This document shows, piece by piece, positions 52,194 to 61,100 of a stretch of DNA of 64,000 nt. Positions within the stretch are counted from its first letter, which is position 1. Every line of letters begins with the position of its first letter. The DNA lies in NCBI GenBank assembly GCA_035345875.1, contig DAORDH010000003.1, positions 218,594-282,593 on the forward strand, given 5' to 3'. Made by a program: the position numbers and the translations under genes. Source of the stretch: UBA2033 sp035345875. Lineage in GTDB: Bacteria; Spirochaetota; Leptospiria; Leptospirales; Leptospiraceae. The notes beneath the pieces are model-generated. The model was given only the letters and a program-made list of their open reading frames with translations, did not search any database and was not told the origin of the DNA.

Positions 52194-53711
52194 ATGTATT
52201 TTTTAAAAACTTTCTTATCTCTTCTTCCATTTTTATTTTTATCCTGTGCATCGCTAATGCAAAAAGATGCAAAGACGGAATTTTCATTAGAAACTCCTAA
52301 TATACGAATAGAAAAATTCCCAGGGACTTTCAATTTAAAAGGAAAGGGACCTGTAAAAACAAATTGTGCGGCTAATAATTGTTCAGCGGAGCAAATTTCA
52401 AAGTTAGATGCTGGCTCTATCAAAGGATTTGTGAAAGACGGGCTCTGGGAGGAATATACCGAATTAACTGATAAAGAGGATGAAAAGAAGAAATACAGCG
52501 TACTTTGGATGAAAGGTAGTTACAAAGACGGCAAAAAAGAGGGAATGTGGGAAGAGTATGAGGAAAAATATGATCCAACTACCAAAACTAAGAAATTAGT
52601 AAAAAAACAAATTGGTGCCTTTAAAGAAAATAAGAAAGATGGAGTTTGGACACTTCTTTATGAAACAGGGGAGAAATTAAAAGAAACTCCTTTTGTAGAT
52701 GGAAAGAAACATGGCACAGAAAAAAAATACAACCAAAAAGGTGCGCAAATAGAAGAAACCAATTATGTAGAAGGGGAAAGAGAAGGAGTTTATTGGAAAA
52801 AGAATTCTTCTGAACTTACAGAGTGCGAGGGAAGTTATACGAAAGAGCAAAAGACAGGTAAATGGACTGAATACAATACTGACGATAAAAAACCTGGAAA
52901 ATTAAAAGCTGTGAACCTGTTTGTAAAAGATAAAAAAGATGGAATATCCACTTCCTACCATGCTGATGGGTCAACAAAGTTAGCAGAGGGTGTTTACAAA
53001 GAAGATTTCAAAACAGGTCCCTGGAAGCAATACTATGACAATGGCAAGATCGAATCAGAAGGTGTAAAAAAACCTATGCCGTCTGACGATGAAAAAGATT
53101 TGAAAGACCAAGAATCGAGCTGTCCATTTCCAAATAAATCAGGTAAATCAATAAACTTTGGTGAATGGAAGAAGTATTACAAATCCGGAGATTTATTTTC
53201 AATAGGATCTTATGATGAAAAAGGTCTTCCTACAAAAGAATGGAAATTCTATTATAAAGGAAATAAACTGCGTTGCAAAGGAGTAATGGCTAATGCACTT
53301 ATGATGCAAAGCGGCGAACTTTATGATAAAACAGGAAACTTAGAAGGAAAAGGAAATATGATGCTTTCTATGTTTAATATAAATGAAAAGACAGATGAAA
53401 TGGAAGATAAAATGATTCCTGCTTTACCATTTACCTTTTTTAAAGATGGTAAAAAATACATGGAATTGCTACCTGCCACATCCGGAGAAAACAATGAAAG
53501 CGGGAAAACAACCGAGGTTAGAAAACAAACTACAGCGATTGAATATGATGCCTCTGGGAAAAAAGTAGGGGAAGGTCCGTATATGTTTATACCCACTCAG
53601 CCATACGGTGGGAAGAAAAATGGCTGTTGGGCTGAGAATGGCAAAAAAGTTCCATATTTAATGGGAAAAGTTCAGACAGGAAAACTCGCTGAAATGAGTG
53701 ATTGTAAATAA
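52194..53711 (+). CDS. YwqK/MORN-type repeat lipoprotein
   Basis: This 505-residue lipoprotein has a signal peptide ending in FLSCASL (Cys18). The body consists of imperfect repeats of the form (G)xYKDGKKEGxWxEY or xGKLxxxxxYxDGKxxGxxxxYxxxG, typical of antitoxin-like YwqK/MORN repeats in surface and secreted proteins. The repeat spacing (about 20-24 residues) is visible around residues 105-390. The C-terminal 100 residues are less repetitive. ATG 52194 has GAGG five bases upstream; the GTG at 52188 is weaker. The function is unknown; such repeats bind membranes or proteins. Confidence 0.85.
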   Translation: MYFLKTFLSLLPFLFLSCASLMQKDAKTEFSLETPNIRIEKFPGTFNLKGKGPVKTNCAANNCSAEQISKLDAGSIKGFVKDGLWEEYTELTDKEDEKKKYSVLWMKGSYKDGKKEGMWEEYEEKYDPTTKTKKLVKKQIGAFKENKKDGVWTLLYETGEKLKETPFVDGKKHGTEKKYNQKGAQIEETNYVEGEREGVYWKKNSSELTECEGSYTKEQKTGKWTEYNTDDKKPGKLKAVNLFVKDKKDGISTSYHADGSTKLAEGVYKEDFKTGPWKQYYDNGKIESEGVKKPMPSDDEKDLKDQESSCPFPNKSGKSINFGEWKKYYKSGDLFSIGSYDEKGLPTKEWKFYYKGNKLRCKGVMANALMMQSGELYDKTGNLEGKGNMMLSMFNINEKTDEMEDKMIPALPFTFFKDGKKYMELLPATSGENNESGKTTEVRKQTTAIEYDASGKKVGEGPYMFIPTQPYGGKKNGCWAENGKKVPYLMGKVQTGKLAEMSDCK

Positions 53712-53826
53712 AGGCACTGAAATCTATCCAAAAAACAATCTACCAAGTATGACTAGGAAGCGTTTTCTAGAAATGCCTTTTTGGACTCTATTTGGTAGAC
53801 TCACTATTTGGAAATGGAAAAGATTG

Positions 53827-53857
53827 TTCTAAATTCAGGCTATTTCTGAATTTAGAA
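53827..53857. terminator. Perfect 12-bp inverted repeat upstream of rpmG
   Basis: TTCTAAATTCAG (53827-53838) and CTGAATTTAGAA (53846-53857) are perfectly inverted with a seven-base loop. It lies between the lipoprotein gene and rpmG. No T-tract follows, so a terminator, an mRNA control element for rpmG or a regulator site are all possible. Confidence 0.45.
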
Positions 53858-53923
53858 TCCGGATTAGTATATTTATGATAAGTACCTTGACGAAATATTT
53901 TTATCCTTTTTTATGGCTAAACT

Positions 53924-54085
53924 ATGAGAGAAATTATTAAATTAGCTTGTACTGGTTGCGAGACACCTGGAAAATCAGCTTATTTTCAGACAAAAAATAA
54001 GAAATTAAAATCTGATAAATTAGTCACAAAGAAGTTTTGTAAGTTCTGTAGAAAGCATACAGACCACAAAGAATCTAAAGCATAG
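53924..54085 (+). CDS. rpmG: 50S ribosomal protein L33
   Basis: This 53-residue protein is too short for most gene callers. It matches bacterial L33: REIIKLACTGC at the start, then AYFQTKNK, KLVTKKFCKFC and a His/Lys-rich end. The four cysteines (C-x2-C twice) show that it is the zinc-binding C+ form. It is a structural protein of the large ribosomal subunit near the E site. In many genomes rpmG lies next to secE/nusG; here it precedes a DksA-like gene by two bases. Confidence 0.9.
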   Translation: MREIIKLACTGCETPGKSAYFQTKNKKLKSDKLVTKKFCKFCRKHTDHKESKA

Positions 54086-54087
54086 AG

Positions 54088-54543
54088 ATGGCAGCTAAAT
54101 CATCACAATCCAAGTCTTCCTCTTCTTCAAAAGGCTTTGAAGAATTGAAAGAAGCCCTTCTAGAGAAGAAAAACGAATTACTCGTTAAATTAAACACTTG
54201 GGAAGACAAAAGCTCGCCTTCAGGTCTAAAAGAAGTTGGAGACATTGCAGACATAGCTTCTGAAATCAATGAAGAGGCTTTAAGTTCAGTTTTAACTGAA
54301 AACGAAATCGATCTACTGAATCAAATTGAAATTGCTTTAGAAAAAATTGAGAAAGGAACATATGGAATCTGCGAAGGAACTAAGAAGAAAATTCCTTATG
54401 CACGTTTAAAAGCAATTCCTTGGACTCCTTATACTGTTGAGTATGCAGAGATTGCAGCAAAACAAAAAGCAAAAATCAGCACAAGAACATCTGATACTGC
54501 TTCTTATCCTGCTCAACCAATGGACACTGAACTTTTAGATTAA
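54088..54543 (+). CDS. DksA/TraR-family protein lacking the zinc-finger cysteines
   Basis: This 151-residue protein has the helical hairpin and C-terminal signature of the DksA/TraR family (TYGICEGTKKKIPYARLKAI, which in relatives reads C-x2-C with a second C-x2-C nearby). Three of the four zinc cysteines are replaced (Thr, Thr and Tyr at the second, third and fourth positions), so a structural zinc is unlikely. Cys-less DksA variants exist and can still bind the RNA polymerase secondary channel. A Ser-rich N-terminus (SSQSKSSSSSK) precedes the helices. It sits two bases after rpmG, so the two share a transcript. Its 3' end overlaps the convergent gene by four bases. Confidence 0.88.
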   Translation: MAAKSSQSKSSSSSKGFEELKEALLEKKNELLVKLNTWEDKSSPSGLKEVGDIADIASEINEEALSSVLTENEIDLLNQIEIALEKIEKGTYGICEGTKKKIPYARLKAIPWTPYTVEYAEIAAKQKAKISTRTSDTASYPAQPMDTELLD

Positions 54544-55382
54544 TCTTTTGCACATCTAAACCCAAAATGATGATATTCTGGGTAATTTTTAGGATCGTGG
54601 TGCCTGCGCTTCGATCCTCTAGCATAGCTTTTATCCCACCACCAAGAACCTCCCTTTAACACTCTAGTATTATATCCAGGGCATGGCTCTTTTCCATCAC
54701 AGGGACCCTTCGGGTCTTTCTTTGAGCAATCAGCTCCACAAAGAGCAAAAGATTTGGTATAATAGTCATTTACCCATTCCCATGAGTTTCCAGCCATATC
54801 AAATAACCCATACTTTCCACTCGCTCTAGTTCCTACATCAGAGGTAGGCAAATCTTTATCTTTCCCGCAACCCTTCTTTCCGTTTTCCTCGATGACCGCG
54901 CGTGTGCAATCTGCCGGTTCATTTCCCCATGGATAGATATCCCCATTTGTTCCGCGAGCTGCTTTTTCCCACTCCGCTTCTGTAGGAAGTCTTTTACCTA
55001 AGAACTCACAATATTCTTTGGCTGTATACCAACTCACTCCTGCAATCGGCTGCTTTGCACCCATATAAGGTCGACCGTATCTTGGACCTATATAATTACA
55101 TGTTTTGTTTTTTAAACATTCCTTGCATTTCCCAGCTTCAAGGCATTTATTAAAATCCTCATTTGTAACCTCGTAGGTATCGATGTAAAACTCAGAAACA
55201 TAGATTACCTGTTCTGGCATTTCATCTTTTTCATAAACGTTACTTCCCCGAATAAAATTCCCAGCAGGAATACATTTCATATTGGAGTAGGACTTAGTGC
55301 ACTCTTGTGTTGTTTGGTTTTCTACACGTTGACATAAACTAAAAAATAAAATACTACTAAGAAATAAAAGAATTGGTTTCAT
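54540..55382 (-). CDS. Formylglycine-generating-enzyme-fold (SUMF1/FGE) lipoprotein
   Basis: This 280-residue protein has a lipoprotein signal (MKPILLFLSSILFFSLCQR) and an FGE-sulfatase domain (about 25-280) with the hallmark segments MKCIPAGNFIRGS, FYIDTYEVTNEDF, PTEAEWEKAARG, YPWGNE, GLFDMAGNSWEWVND, VLKGGSWWW and GFRCAKD. The paired copper-binding cysteines of true formylglycine-generating enzymes near the C-terminus are not present (SKRRHHDPKN there), so it probably uses the fold for binding or another reaction. Extra cysteines (KCKECLKNKTC) suggest disulphides. ATG 55382 is used; an in-frame ATG lies at 55397. Confidence 0.88.
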   Translation of the reverse strand: MKPILLFLSSILFFSLCQRVENQTTQECTKSYSNMKCIPAGNFIRGSNVYEKDEMPEQVIYVSEFYIDTYEVTNEDFNKCLEAGKCKECLKNKTCNYIGPRYGRPYMGAKQPIAGVSWYTAKEYCEFLGKRLPTEAEWEKAARGTNGDIYPWGNEPADCTRAVIEENGKKGCGKDKDLPTSDVGTRASGKYGLFDMAGNSWEWVNDYYTKSFALCGADCSKKDPKGPCDGKEPCPGYNTRVLKGGSWWWDKSYARGSKRRHHDPKNYPEYHHFGFRCAKD

Positions 55383-55583
55383 AAATCCATGATTCAAAGA
55401 AAGGATTTTCTAGACAGAATGAATTTTTCTGAAATGATTCAAAAAGGTTTTTAATGATTCTACTCTGACTTTAAATCCTGTTATTGGATTGACTAGGATT
55501 TGATTCAATTGAATCTGACTTAATGCTTAAATGGAAATTTGTTCACCGAAACTTTTTCCATAAATGAAATAACTCACTGAATC

Positions 55584-57014
55584 TTGAAAACACATACCTT
55601 CAATCGCACAATTGGTCTAACAAACGCAATCATTCTCATGATGGGGAATATGATTGGAATCGGAATTTTTGTTTATCCAGCTCTTATTTCATCTCTTTTA
55701 CCACATTCTCTTTGGTTTTTATTTTTCTGGTTTCTAGGTGGCTTGATCGCAGTATGCGGGGCTCTGAGTTCCGCGGAACTTGCAAGTGTTTATCCAGAAT
55801 TGGGAGGCGATTATGCCTATCTTAGAAATTCATTTGGGAAAAGGTGGGCATTTCTGTATGGTTTTTTTACTTTTTTTATAACCTTTCCTGGATCTATCGC
55901 CTTGGGATTATCACTTGCAGTCCACTACCAAGGATCTATTATATTTGGAGATTGGGTAAATTCAGTTTATTATACGATACCCGCCATAGGATTTGAACTG
56001 CATTTCTATCAACTCATAGCAATTGCGATTCTCTTCATCTTAACTATTGTAAATCATTTTGGAATAGAGGCTTCAATTCATTTCCAAAAGGTGGTCACTT
56101 TTCTTCCTGTCATTTTTCTGGTAGGAGTAGGGTTATTAACCATTTTTTCGATTTTATATTATTTGGTTTTAGGAAATACTTCTATTTTGAGAATAACGGA
56201 TAATTTGAATATGCCGCTAGAATTTCCAAATCTACTTCCTTCTGGAACTGCACTTGTTGCCATTTATTGGACGTATGCTGGTTGGAATTCCCCTTTGGCA
56301 ATGGGTGAAGAAATTCAAAATCCTGAGAAAGTAATCCCAAGAACCATGATACTCGGACCGATTGTAGTCATGCTTATTTACTTGTTGCTTGCTTTCATAT
56401 TTATTTGTCTTTTACCATATGCAAATATTCAAAGTGGAACAGATCCATTTTTTGCAGTTGGGCAATATTTTTTAAAGAATCTATTGAAATTACATTCAGA
56501 AACAGCGATCGAATGGATTCCGAAGATTATGACTTATATAATATTTTTTATAATTCTAGGAAATACAAACTCAACAATCATAACAGGCAGTAGAATTCAA
56601 GTAGCAATGTCGAGAGATAAACTTTTCTTTGAAAAGTTAGGACATTTACATGAGAAGACAAATACACCTGTATTAGGAATTTGGCTTCAGAGTATATGGG
56701 CGCTTGCTATGATTTTACTTGTGAATAAAGAGAGCAACCTATTAAACTTTTCTTTTATATGTATTATAGCTTTATCTATACTAACAATATATTCCGTTTT
56801 TTTAGTTAAAAAGAAACATCAAAAGCCTCATTTAATTCCTTGGATTAGCTTTCCTATTGCACCTATTGTTTATATTCTAGCAACAGGATTAATATTAATA
56901 TTAATTCTAGGGAATTATTTTAGAGAAGGAAATTTTTCAATCCCAGTCTTTGCACTTCTGACCGCGCTTATAGGTCTTTCTTTATATGAAATCTGGAGAA
57001 AATTTAAATTTTAA
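55584..57014 (+). CDS. APC-family amino acid permease
   Basis: This 476-residue transporter has about twelve membrane helices. The first two carry the family motif GNMIGIGIFVYPALISS, and a later segment YWTYAGWNSPLAMGEEIQNP is typical of L-amino acid transporter (LAT-like) members of the APC superfamily. The substrate is not readable. It starts at a TTG. Its 3' end runs into the zinc carboxypeptidase gene, whose preferred start lies four bases after it, so peptide cleavage and amino acid uptake may be linked. Confidence 0.9.
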   Translation: MKTHTFNRTIGLTNAIILMMGNMIGIGIFVYPALISSLLPHSLWFLFFWFLGGLIAVCGALSSAELASVYPELGGDYAYLRNSFGKRWAFLYGFFTFFITFPGSIALGLSLAVHYQGSIIFGDWVNSVYYTIPAIGFELHFYQLIAIAILFILTIVNHFGIEASIHFQKVVTFLPVIFLVGVGLLTIFSILYYLVLGNTSILRITDNLNMPLEFPNLLPSGTALVAIYWTYAGWNSPLAMGEEIQNPEKVIPRTMILGPIVVMLIYLLLAFIFICLLPYANIQSGTDPFFAVGQYFLKNLLKLHSETAIEWIPKIMTYIIFFIILGNTNSTIITGSRIQVAMSRDKLFFEKLGHLHEKTNTPVLGIWLQSIWALAMILLVNKESNLLNFSFICIIALSILTIYSVFLVKKKHQKPHLIPWISFPIAPIVYILATGLILILILGNYFREGNFSIPVFALLTALIGLSLYEIWRKFKF

Positions 57015-57018
57015 TTCA

Positions 57019-58554
57019 ATGTGCTCATTGGTTACTCGCTGTAATCCGCTCTATAAATTATTAATTTTATTAGCCATATTTATTTCTTTTTCATGCAGTA
57101 TTTTTTCACAAGAAATTAGATATCCAAATACTCCGATCTATGAACGAAAGGATTTAGTTCCTTATAAAATTTATAATAAGCATCAAAAGAAATTTAGAAA
57201 ATTAGTAAAAAATTTTTTCCATTCAATGCCTCCCATCACACATAAGGGCAAAGACTTTACTATATATCTACTTGATAAGCAAGAGATGAATGCTCTTGAA
57301 AAATCAAATCTACCTTATGAAAGTTTTACGAAATCAGCTCCTTTTAAATACTATGATACAAGTTATGACTCTCGTCTTAAAAGAAAGTTTCATAATTTGA
57401 ATGATTTAAATTCTGGATACAAAGATCAGCGGCTAAATAAGATTTACCTACAAGCGATTGCAAAAGAATTTCCGGATAAGGTAAAATATTTCGAGATAGG
57501 CAAGACAAGACTAGGAAGAGCAATACCTGCAGTGCAAATTACTTCGCCCAAGAAAGCAGAATATAAAGTCCCAATTTTATTTACAGGAGCACATCACGCG
57601 AATGAATTGATTTCTACTGAACATTGTTATGACATTATTTATCATTTACTAGATGATTACGATAAATATGAACCTTTTCTAGAAACTATTTCGATTTGGG
57701 TTGTTCCGATTGTAAATCCCGATGGGAGTAATTTTTTTTGGAATTATTCCATTGATATGGGTAGAAAGAATGGTTATTTACCAGACGATATGCGTGAAAG
57801 TAACCGAACTAGAGGTGTCGATCTAAACCGCAATTATCCTTTTAAATGGAATACAGGTCACCGATTTGCATCCTCAGGAGATAATACACATCATTTCTAT
57901 AGAGGTCCGAGCCCAGGTTCAGAACCCGAAACACAAGCAATGATGAGACTCGCAGATCTAGAGAGATTTGTATTTTCTATGAGTTTTCATTCATTTGCAG
58001 CCGCGATTCTTTTTCCTTACACAATTGAAAACACTTTCAACCCGGAACCAGACTATGCTAAAACTTTGGGTCAACGCTTGCTAAGGTCTGCCAAGTCAGT
58101 TAGAACAGGAAAAGAATTTGCACTCAGAAAAAATCTTTATCCAGTAGATGGAACAGATCAAGACTTCTACTATCATGAGTATGGAACTATCGCTTACATC
58201 GCTGAATCATCACATCAAAATGTTGACTATGAAATTGTCCAGCATATCCTAAAAGGATTTAAAGGTGTATGGGAGACCTTACTCTATGAATTTTTTCATG
58301 GACATAAGATTGTTTTGAGGATATTGGATAAAGAAGGAATTCCAATAGAAGCAAAAGTAGAATTTCCTGAGATAAAATATTTTGAAGACGAGAAGTTTTC
58401 AAGTCATCCACAAACTGGAATCTACATAAAAATGTTACCTGAAGAAAAGGAATATAAAATTCATATTTCAAAAGAAGGATATGAGAAACAAGAACTCGTA
58501 TTAAAAGCGGGTAAGTCAATGACTCCAATTCTTGTAAAAATGAATCCTCAATGA
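57019..58554 (+). CDS. Exported zinc carboxypeptidase (M14)
   Basis: This 511-residue exported metallopeptidase has a signal peptide (about 8-30) and an M14 domain (about 130-410). Zinc ligands are visible as His193 and Glu196 (AHHANE) and His324 (SFHS), with the catalytic Glu396 (YIAESSH). RGVDLNRNYPFKW supplies the substrate-binding Asn-Arg. A small beta-sandwich domain (about 420-510, KIVLRILDKEGIPIEAKVE) follows, as in M14 enzymes of the N/E type. Proteolytic trimming of peptides or cell wall is possible. An in-frame ATG at 56986 would extend it into the transporter gene. Confidence 0.9.
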   Translation: MCSLVTRCNPLYKLLILLAIFISFSCSIFSQEIRYPNTPIYERKDLVPYKIYNKHQKKFRKLVKNFFHSMPPITHKGKDFTIYLLDKQEMNALEKSNLPYESFTKSAPFKYYDTSYDSRLKRKFHNLNDLNSGYKDQRLNKIYLQAIAKEFPDKVKYFEIGKTRLGRAIPAVQITSPKKAEYKVPILFTGAHHANELISTEHCYDIIYHLLDDYDKYEPFLETISIWVVPIVNPDGSNFFWNYSIDMGRKNGYLPDDMRESNRTRGVDLNRNYPFKWNTGHRFASSGDNTHHFYRGPSPGSEPETQAMMRLADLERFVFSMSFHSFAAAILFPYTIENTFNPEPDYAKTLGQRLLRSAKSVRTGKEFALRKNLYPVDGTDQDFYYHEYGTIAYIAESSHQNVDYEIVQHILKGFKGVWETLLYEFFHGHKIVLRILDKEGIPIEAKVEFPEIKYFEDEKFSSHPQTGIYIKMLPEEKEYKIHISKEGYEKQELVLKAGKSMTPILVKMNPQ

Positions 58555-60494
58555 AAAAAATATCTTATATTACTGCCCTCATAATAGCTAGCTACTATCT
58601 GTTATTGATTTTTAGATTCTGTCATCCCTATCCTAAGTCAGAATATTATAATGTGCTTGGAATTCAATTTTTAGTAGTATTCATTGCATACTTAACTAAA
58701 GAACGTTATGGAAGAATTATGACTGTTATTGCGGGATTTTCTCTAGTTCGAATCGGACCAATCTTGCAAATAAGTTCATTAATTACAATCACTGGAGTCT
58801 TCTTTGGAGCGTCATGCGGTATACTTTTTAGAGAATTAGTCCTATATTTTTCATTAAAAAAAGATCGTGAATTAGAAAAGCATTCATCCTCTTTTTTAAA
58901 TCCTTTCTTAATACTTATCTTTTTTCTTTATCTACTAACACTAGAAAGATTTATGATTTATTTTGGATCACCATTTTTAAATGGATTTGGAATTTTAGAA
59001 ACATTGTATCTAAAAATTCTATCCTCTAAATTAGCTTACTCTCTTAGTATGGAAACAATAACGAATTTATTTTTTCCGATTTTATATTTATTTTTAGAAT
59101 TCACCCGAAACGAAAAAAACAAAGTAATTCAAGACTTAAAAGATGGTGTAAAAATAGTTATAGCTCTTCAATTTTTGATTATGACTCTCCAGATAGTTTG
59201 GAATCGTAATTTTCTAGCGGATAATACAAATTTGTCCCTAGAAGCAAATAGAGTCATGGGATTATTCAGAGATTCGGGAAGTTCTACTTGGATTTTACCA
59301 ATAATCTGCTTTTTATTTTACAAAGATTTTTTAGAAAAGAAAAAATATATATTTTTCACGTTAATTCTAGTATTCCAAGTATATATCGCATCCTTTCAGG
59401 GAAGAGGATTTTGGCTTTTATTTTTCCTAGGGTTCATCTTGCAATTTCTTCAATACTTCAAAAATGTAAGTATCGATTCTAAGAAAAATTTCTTTTATGT
59501 ATTTTCGATCTCTTTATTAACAATTGGTTTTATAGCGTTAATTCCTAAGGATAAAAACGGGACTCTTTATCGGTTACTTTCCATTCCAAATCATTTTTTA
59601 GAAATGGTTCTATCCGGTAAAAATCCTTTTTTGGAATTTGATCCTCATAGATATTACTTCAATCTTGCCGCTTGGAATCTATTTCAATCACATCCATTAT
59701 TTGGAACAGGAATAGGTAGCTATATAGTAAATTTAAAAGATTCATCTCTAGGTCTATACATTCCAGAAAATAAAATTGATAATCCTTCCTTTTATTTAGG
59801 AATTCTATCTGAACTGGGCATATTTGGGCTAATCCTTATTATCCTACCTTTCTGGGAAAGAATTCTTAATAAGGAAAATATTTCTATTTTAATATTACTA
59901 AGTGTTGGTCTAAGTTTCGGATATCATATTGTTCAGCCCGATAGCGCTTTTGCTCTCCTACTTATACTAATCATAGGGTGCAAAGAAAATTCTACAGAGT
60001 TGAATCATAATTTTAAAATTATCTCTATGACAATACTTCTCTCTCTATACATTCTATATTTATCTTTTCAGATTTTATCTCAAGATAAAATGCCTGAATT
60101 TAGAAAATTTGCAACTGGACAATTTCAACTTTTAGCATATGAATTAAACAAAGAAACAGAAAACAAGAAATACCATGTATTCAAGGGCAAAACAATATGG
60201 TCAATCGCAAAGGGAATAGGTGGGATTGAGATCGATCCCTTCTTAGATAACTCTACATCCAAAAAAACTTTAAAACAAAGATGGAGTATTTTAGATGCAA
60301 AGCGAAATTCTCTAGCTTCTTTTGAGTTGACTTTAGAGAAAGAAAAAGAAGTGCTAAAATTAATACGTATTCCGGATAACGCCTATTATCTACAAGTCGA
60401 AGAGCTAGATGAGAAAGGAAAAGTTCAATTGTATGGAGATATTCCTTTTTGTATTCCAATCATCCATTTTTCAGAGATGAATGAATTCTTATAA
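58551..60494 (+). CDS. O-antigen ligase/polymerase-like membrane protein
   Basis: This 647-residue protein has about twelve membrane helices (1-530), followed by a hydrophilic beta-rich C-terminal domain of about 115 residues. The Wzy_C-type region FQGRGFWLLFFLGFI and SHPLFGTGIGSYIVNL is characteristic of O-antigen ligases and related polymerases. It overlaps the carboxypeptidase gene by four bases. The additional C-terminal domain is not part of the standard ligase. It could ligate or polymerise a surface glycan, in keeping with the other envelope genes in this window. Confidence 0.85.
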   Translation: MKKISYITALIIASYYLLLIFRFCHPYPKSEYYNVLGIQFLVVFIAYLTKERYGRIMTVIAGFSLVRIGPILQISSLITITGVFFGASCGILFRELVLYFSLKKDRELEKHSSSFLNPFLILIFFLYLLTLERFMIYFGSPFLNGFGILETLYLKILSSKLAYSLSMETITNLFFPILYLFLEFTRNEKNKVIQDLKDGVKIVIALQFLIMTLQIVWNRNFLADNTNLSLEANRVMGLFRDSGSSTWILPIICFLFYKDFLEKKKYIFFTLILVFQVYIASFQGRGFWLLFFLGFILQFLQYFKNVSIDSKKNFFYVFSISLLTIGFIALIPKDKNGTLYRLLSIPNHFLEMVLSGKNPFLEFDPHRYYFNLAAWNLFQSHPLFGTGIGSYIVNLKDSSLGLYIPENKIDNPSFYLGILSELGIFGLILIILPFWERILNKENISILILLSVGLSFGYHIVQPDSAFALLLILIIGCKENSTELNHNFKIISMTILLSLYILYLSFQILSQDKMPEFRKFATGQFQLLAYELNKETENKKYHVFKGKTIWSIAKGIGGIEIDPFLDNSTSKKTLKQRWSILDAKRNSLASFELTLEKEKEVLKLIRIPDNAYYLQVEELDEKGKVQLYGDIPFCIPIIHFSEMNEFL

Positions 60495-60544
60495 ATTAGA
60501 TTCTAGTGAAATAAATATTTAGGATTGCTTTTCCTTCCGGAAAA

Positions 60545-60925
60545 ATGTATTCAACCATGAAAAATATTCTACTTAAAAATTGGAAAAGCAATTTGATTGT
60601 ATATACCAAAATATATGCAATCTTAATTAGCACTTTATTTATCACATGCGAAATAGACTTTGAAAGAAATTGGTGCCAAGAAAAATTAGAAAATAGAGAG
60701 TATGCAGCAGATCCCGTTTTTACTCTATATACATTTTGCTCTATTCGCGAGAAGAAGAACACAGAGTCTCAAGAAGAATACGATGCATATGTGCGCAATA
60801 GGACAATATCATGCAAAGAATCAGCAAATTTACAAATTTTAAATTATTACTTGGAAAACCAAAAAAAGGAAGAGTGTAAAAAAATAAATCGCTTACTTCC
60901 TACCATTCACGAACTTACTATGTGA
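60545..60925 (+). CDS. Hypothetical exported lipoprotein-like protein
   Basis: Not recognised. A 126-residue protein with a long basic N-region, a hydrophobic stretch (IYAILISTLFITC) ending in a lipobox-like Cys35, and a mature part with four further cysteines. It follows the O-antigen ligase-like gene after 50 bases. GGAAAA precedes the ATG, and TTTTCC/GGAAAA forms a small dyad there. Small size and loose lipobox make the assignment tentative. Confidence 0.5.
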   Translation: MYSTMKNILLKNWKSNLIVYTKIYAILISTLFITCEIDFERNWCQEKLENREYAADPVFTLYTFCSIREKKNTESQEEYDAYVRNRTISCKESANLQILNYYLENQKKEECKKINRLLPTIHELTM

Positions 60926-61100
60926 CATTATTTTCGATTCCTAACTTGTAAAAAACGTTATATAAAAGCTTTTAATTAAGAATCTTTATCTTTTCCTTTT
61001 GCCACAGAATCTATCCTTATCTCAAAAAAAGTTTTTCTCCTAGAAAGTTTTTCCTTGCTAAACTAAGATACTTTGCATTCTTATTAGTAAGGAGCTAACA

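Noticed and set aside
52194..53711. YwqK-repeat lipoprotein as an antitoxin or immunity protein
   Set aside because: The name is historical; no toxin gene is next to it, and the protein carries a lipoprotein signal, so a surface role is more likely.
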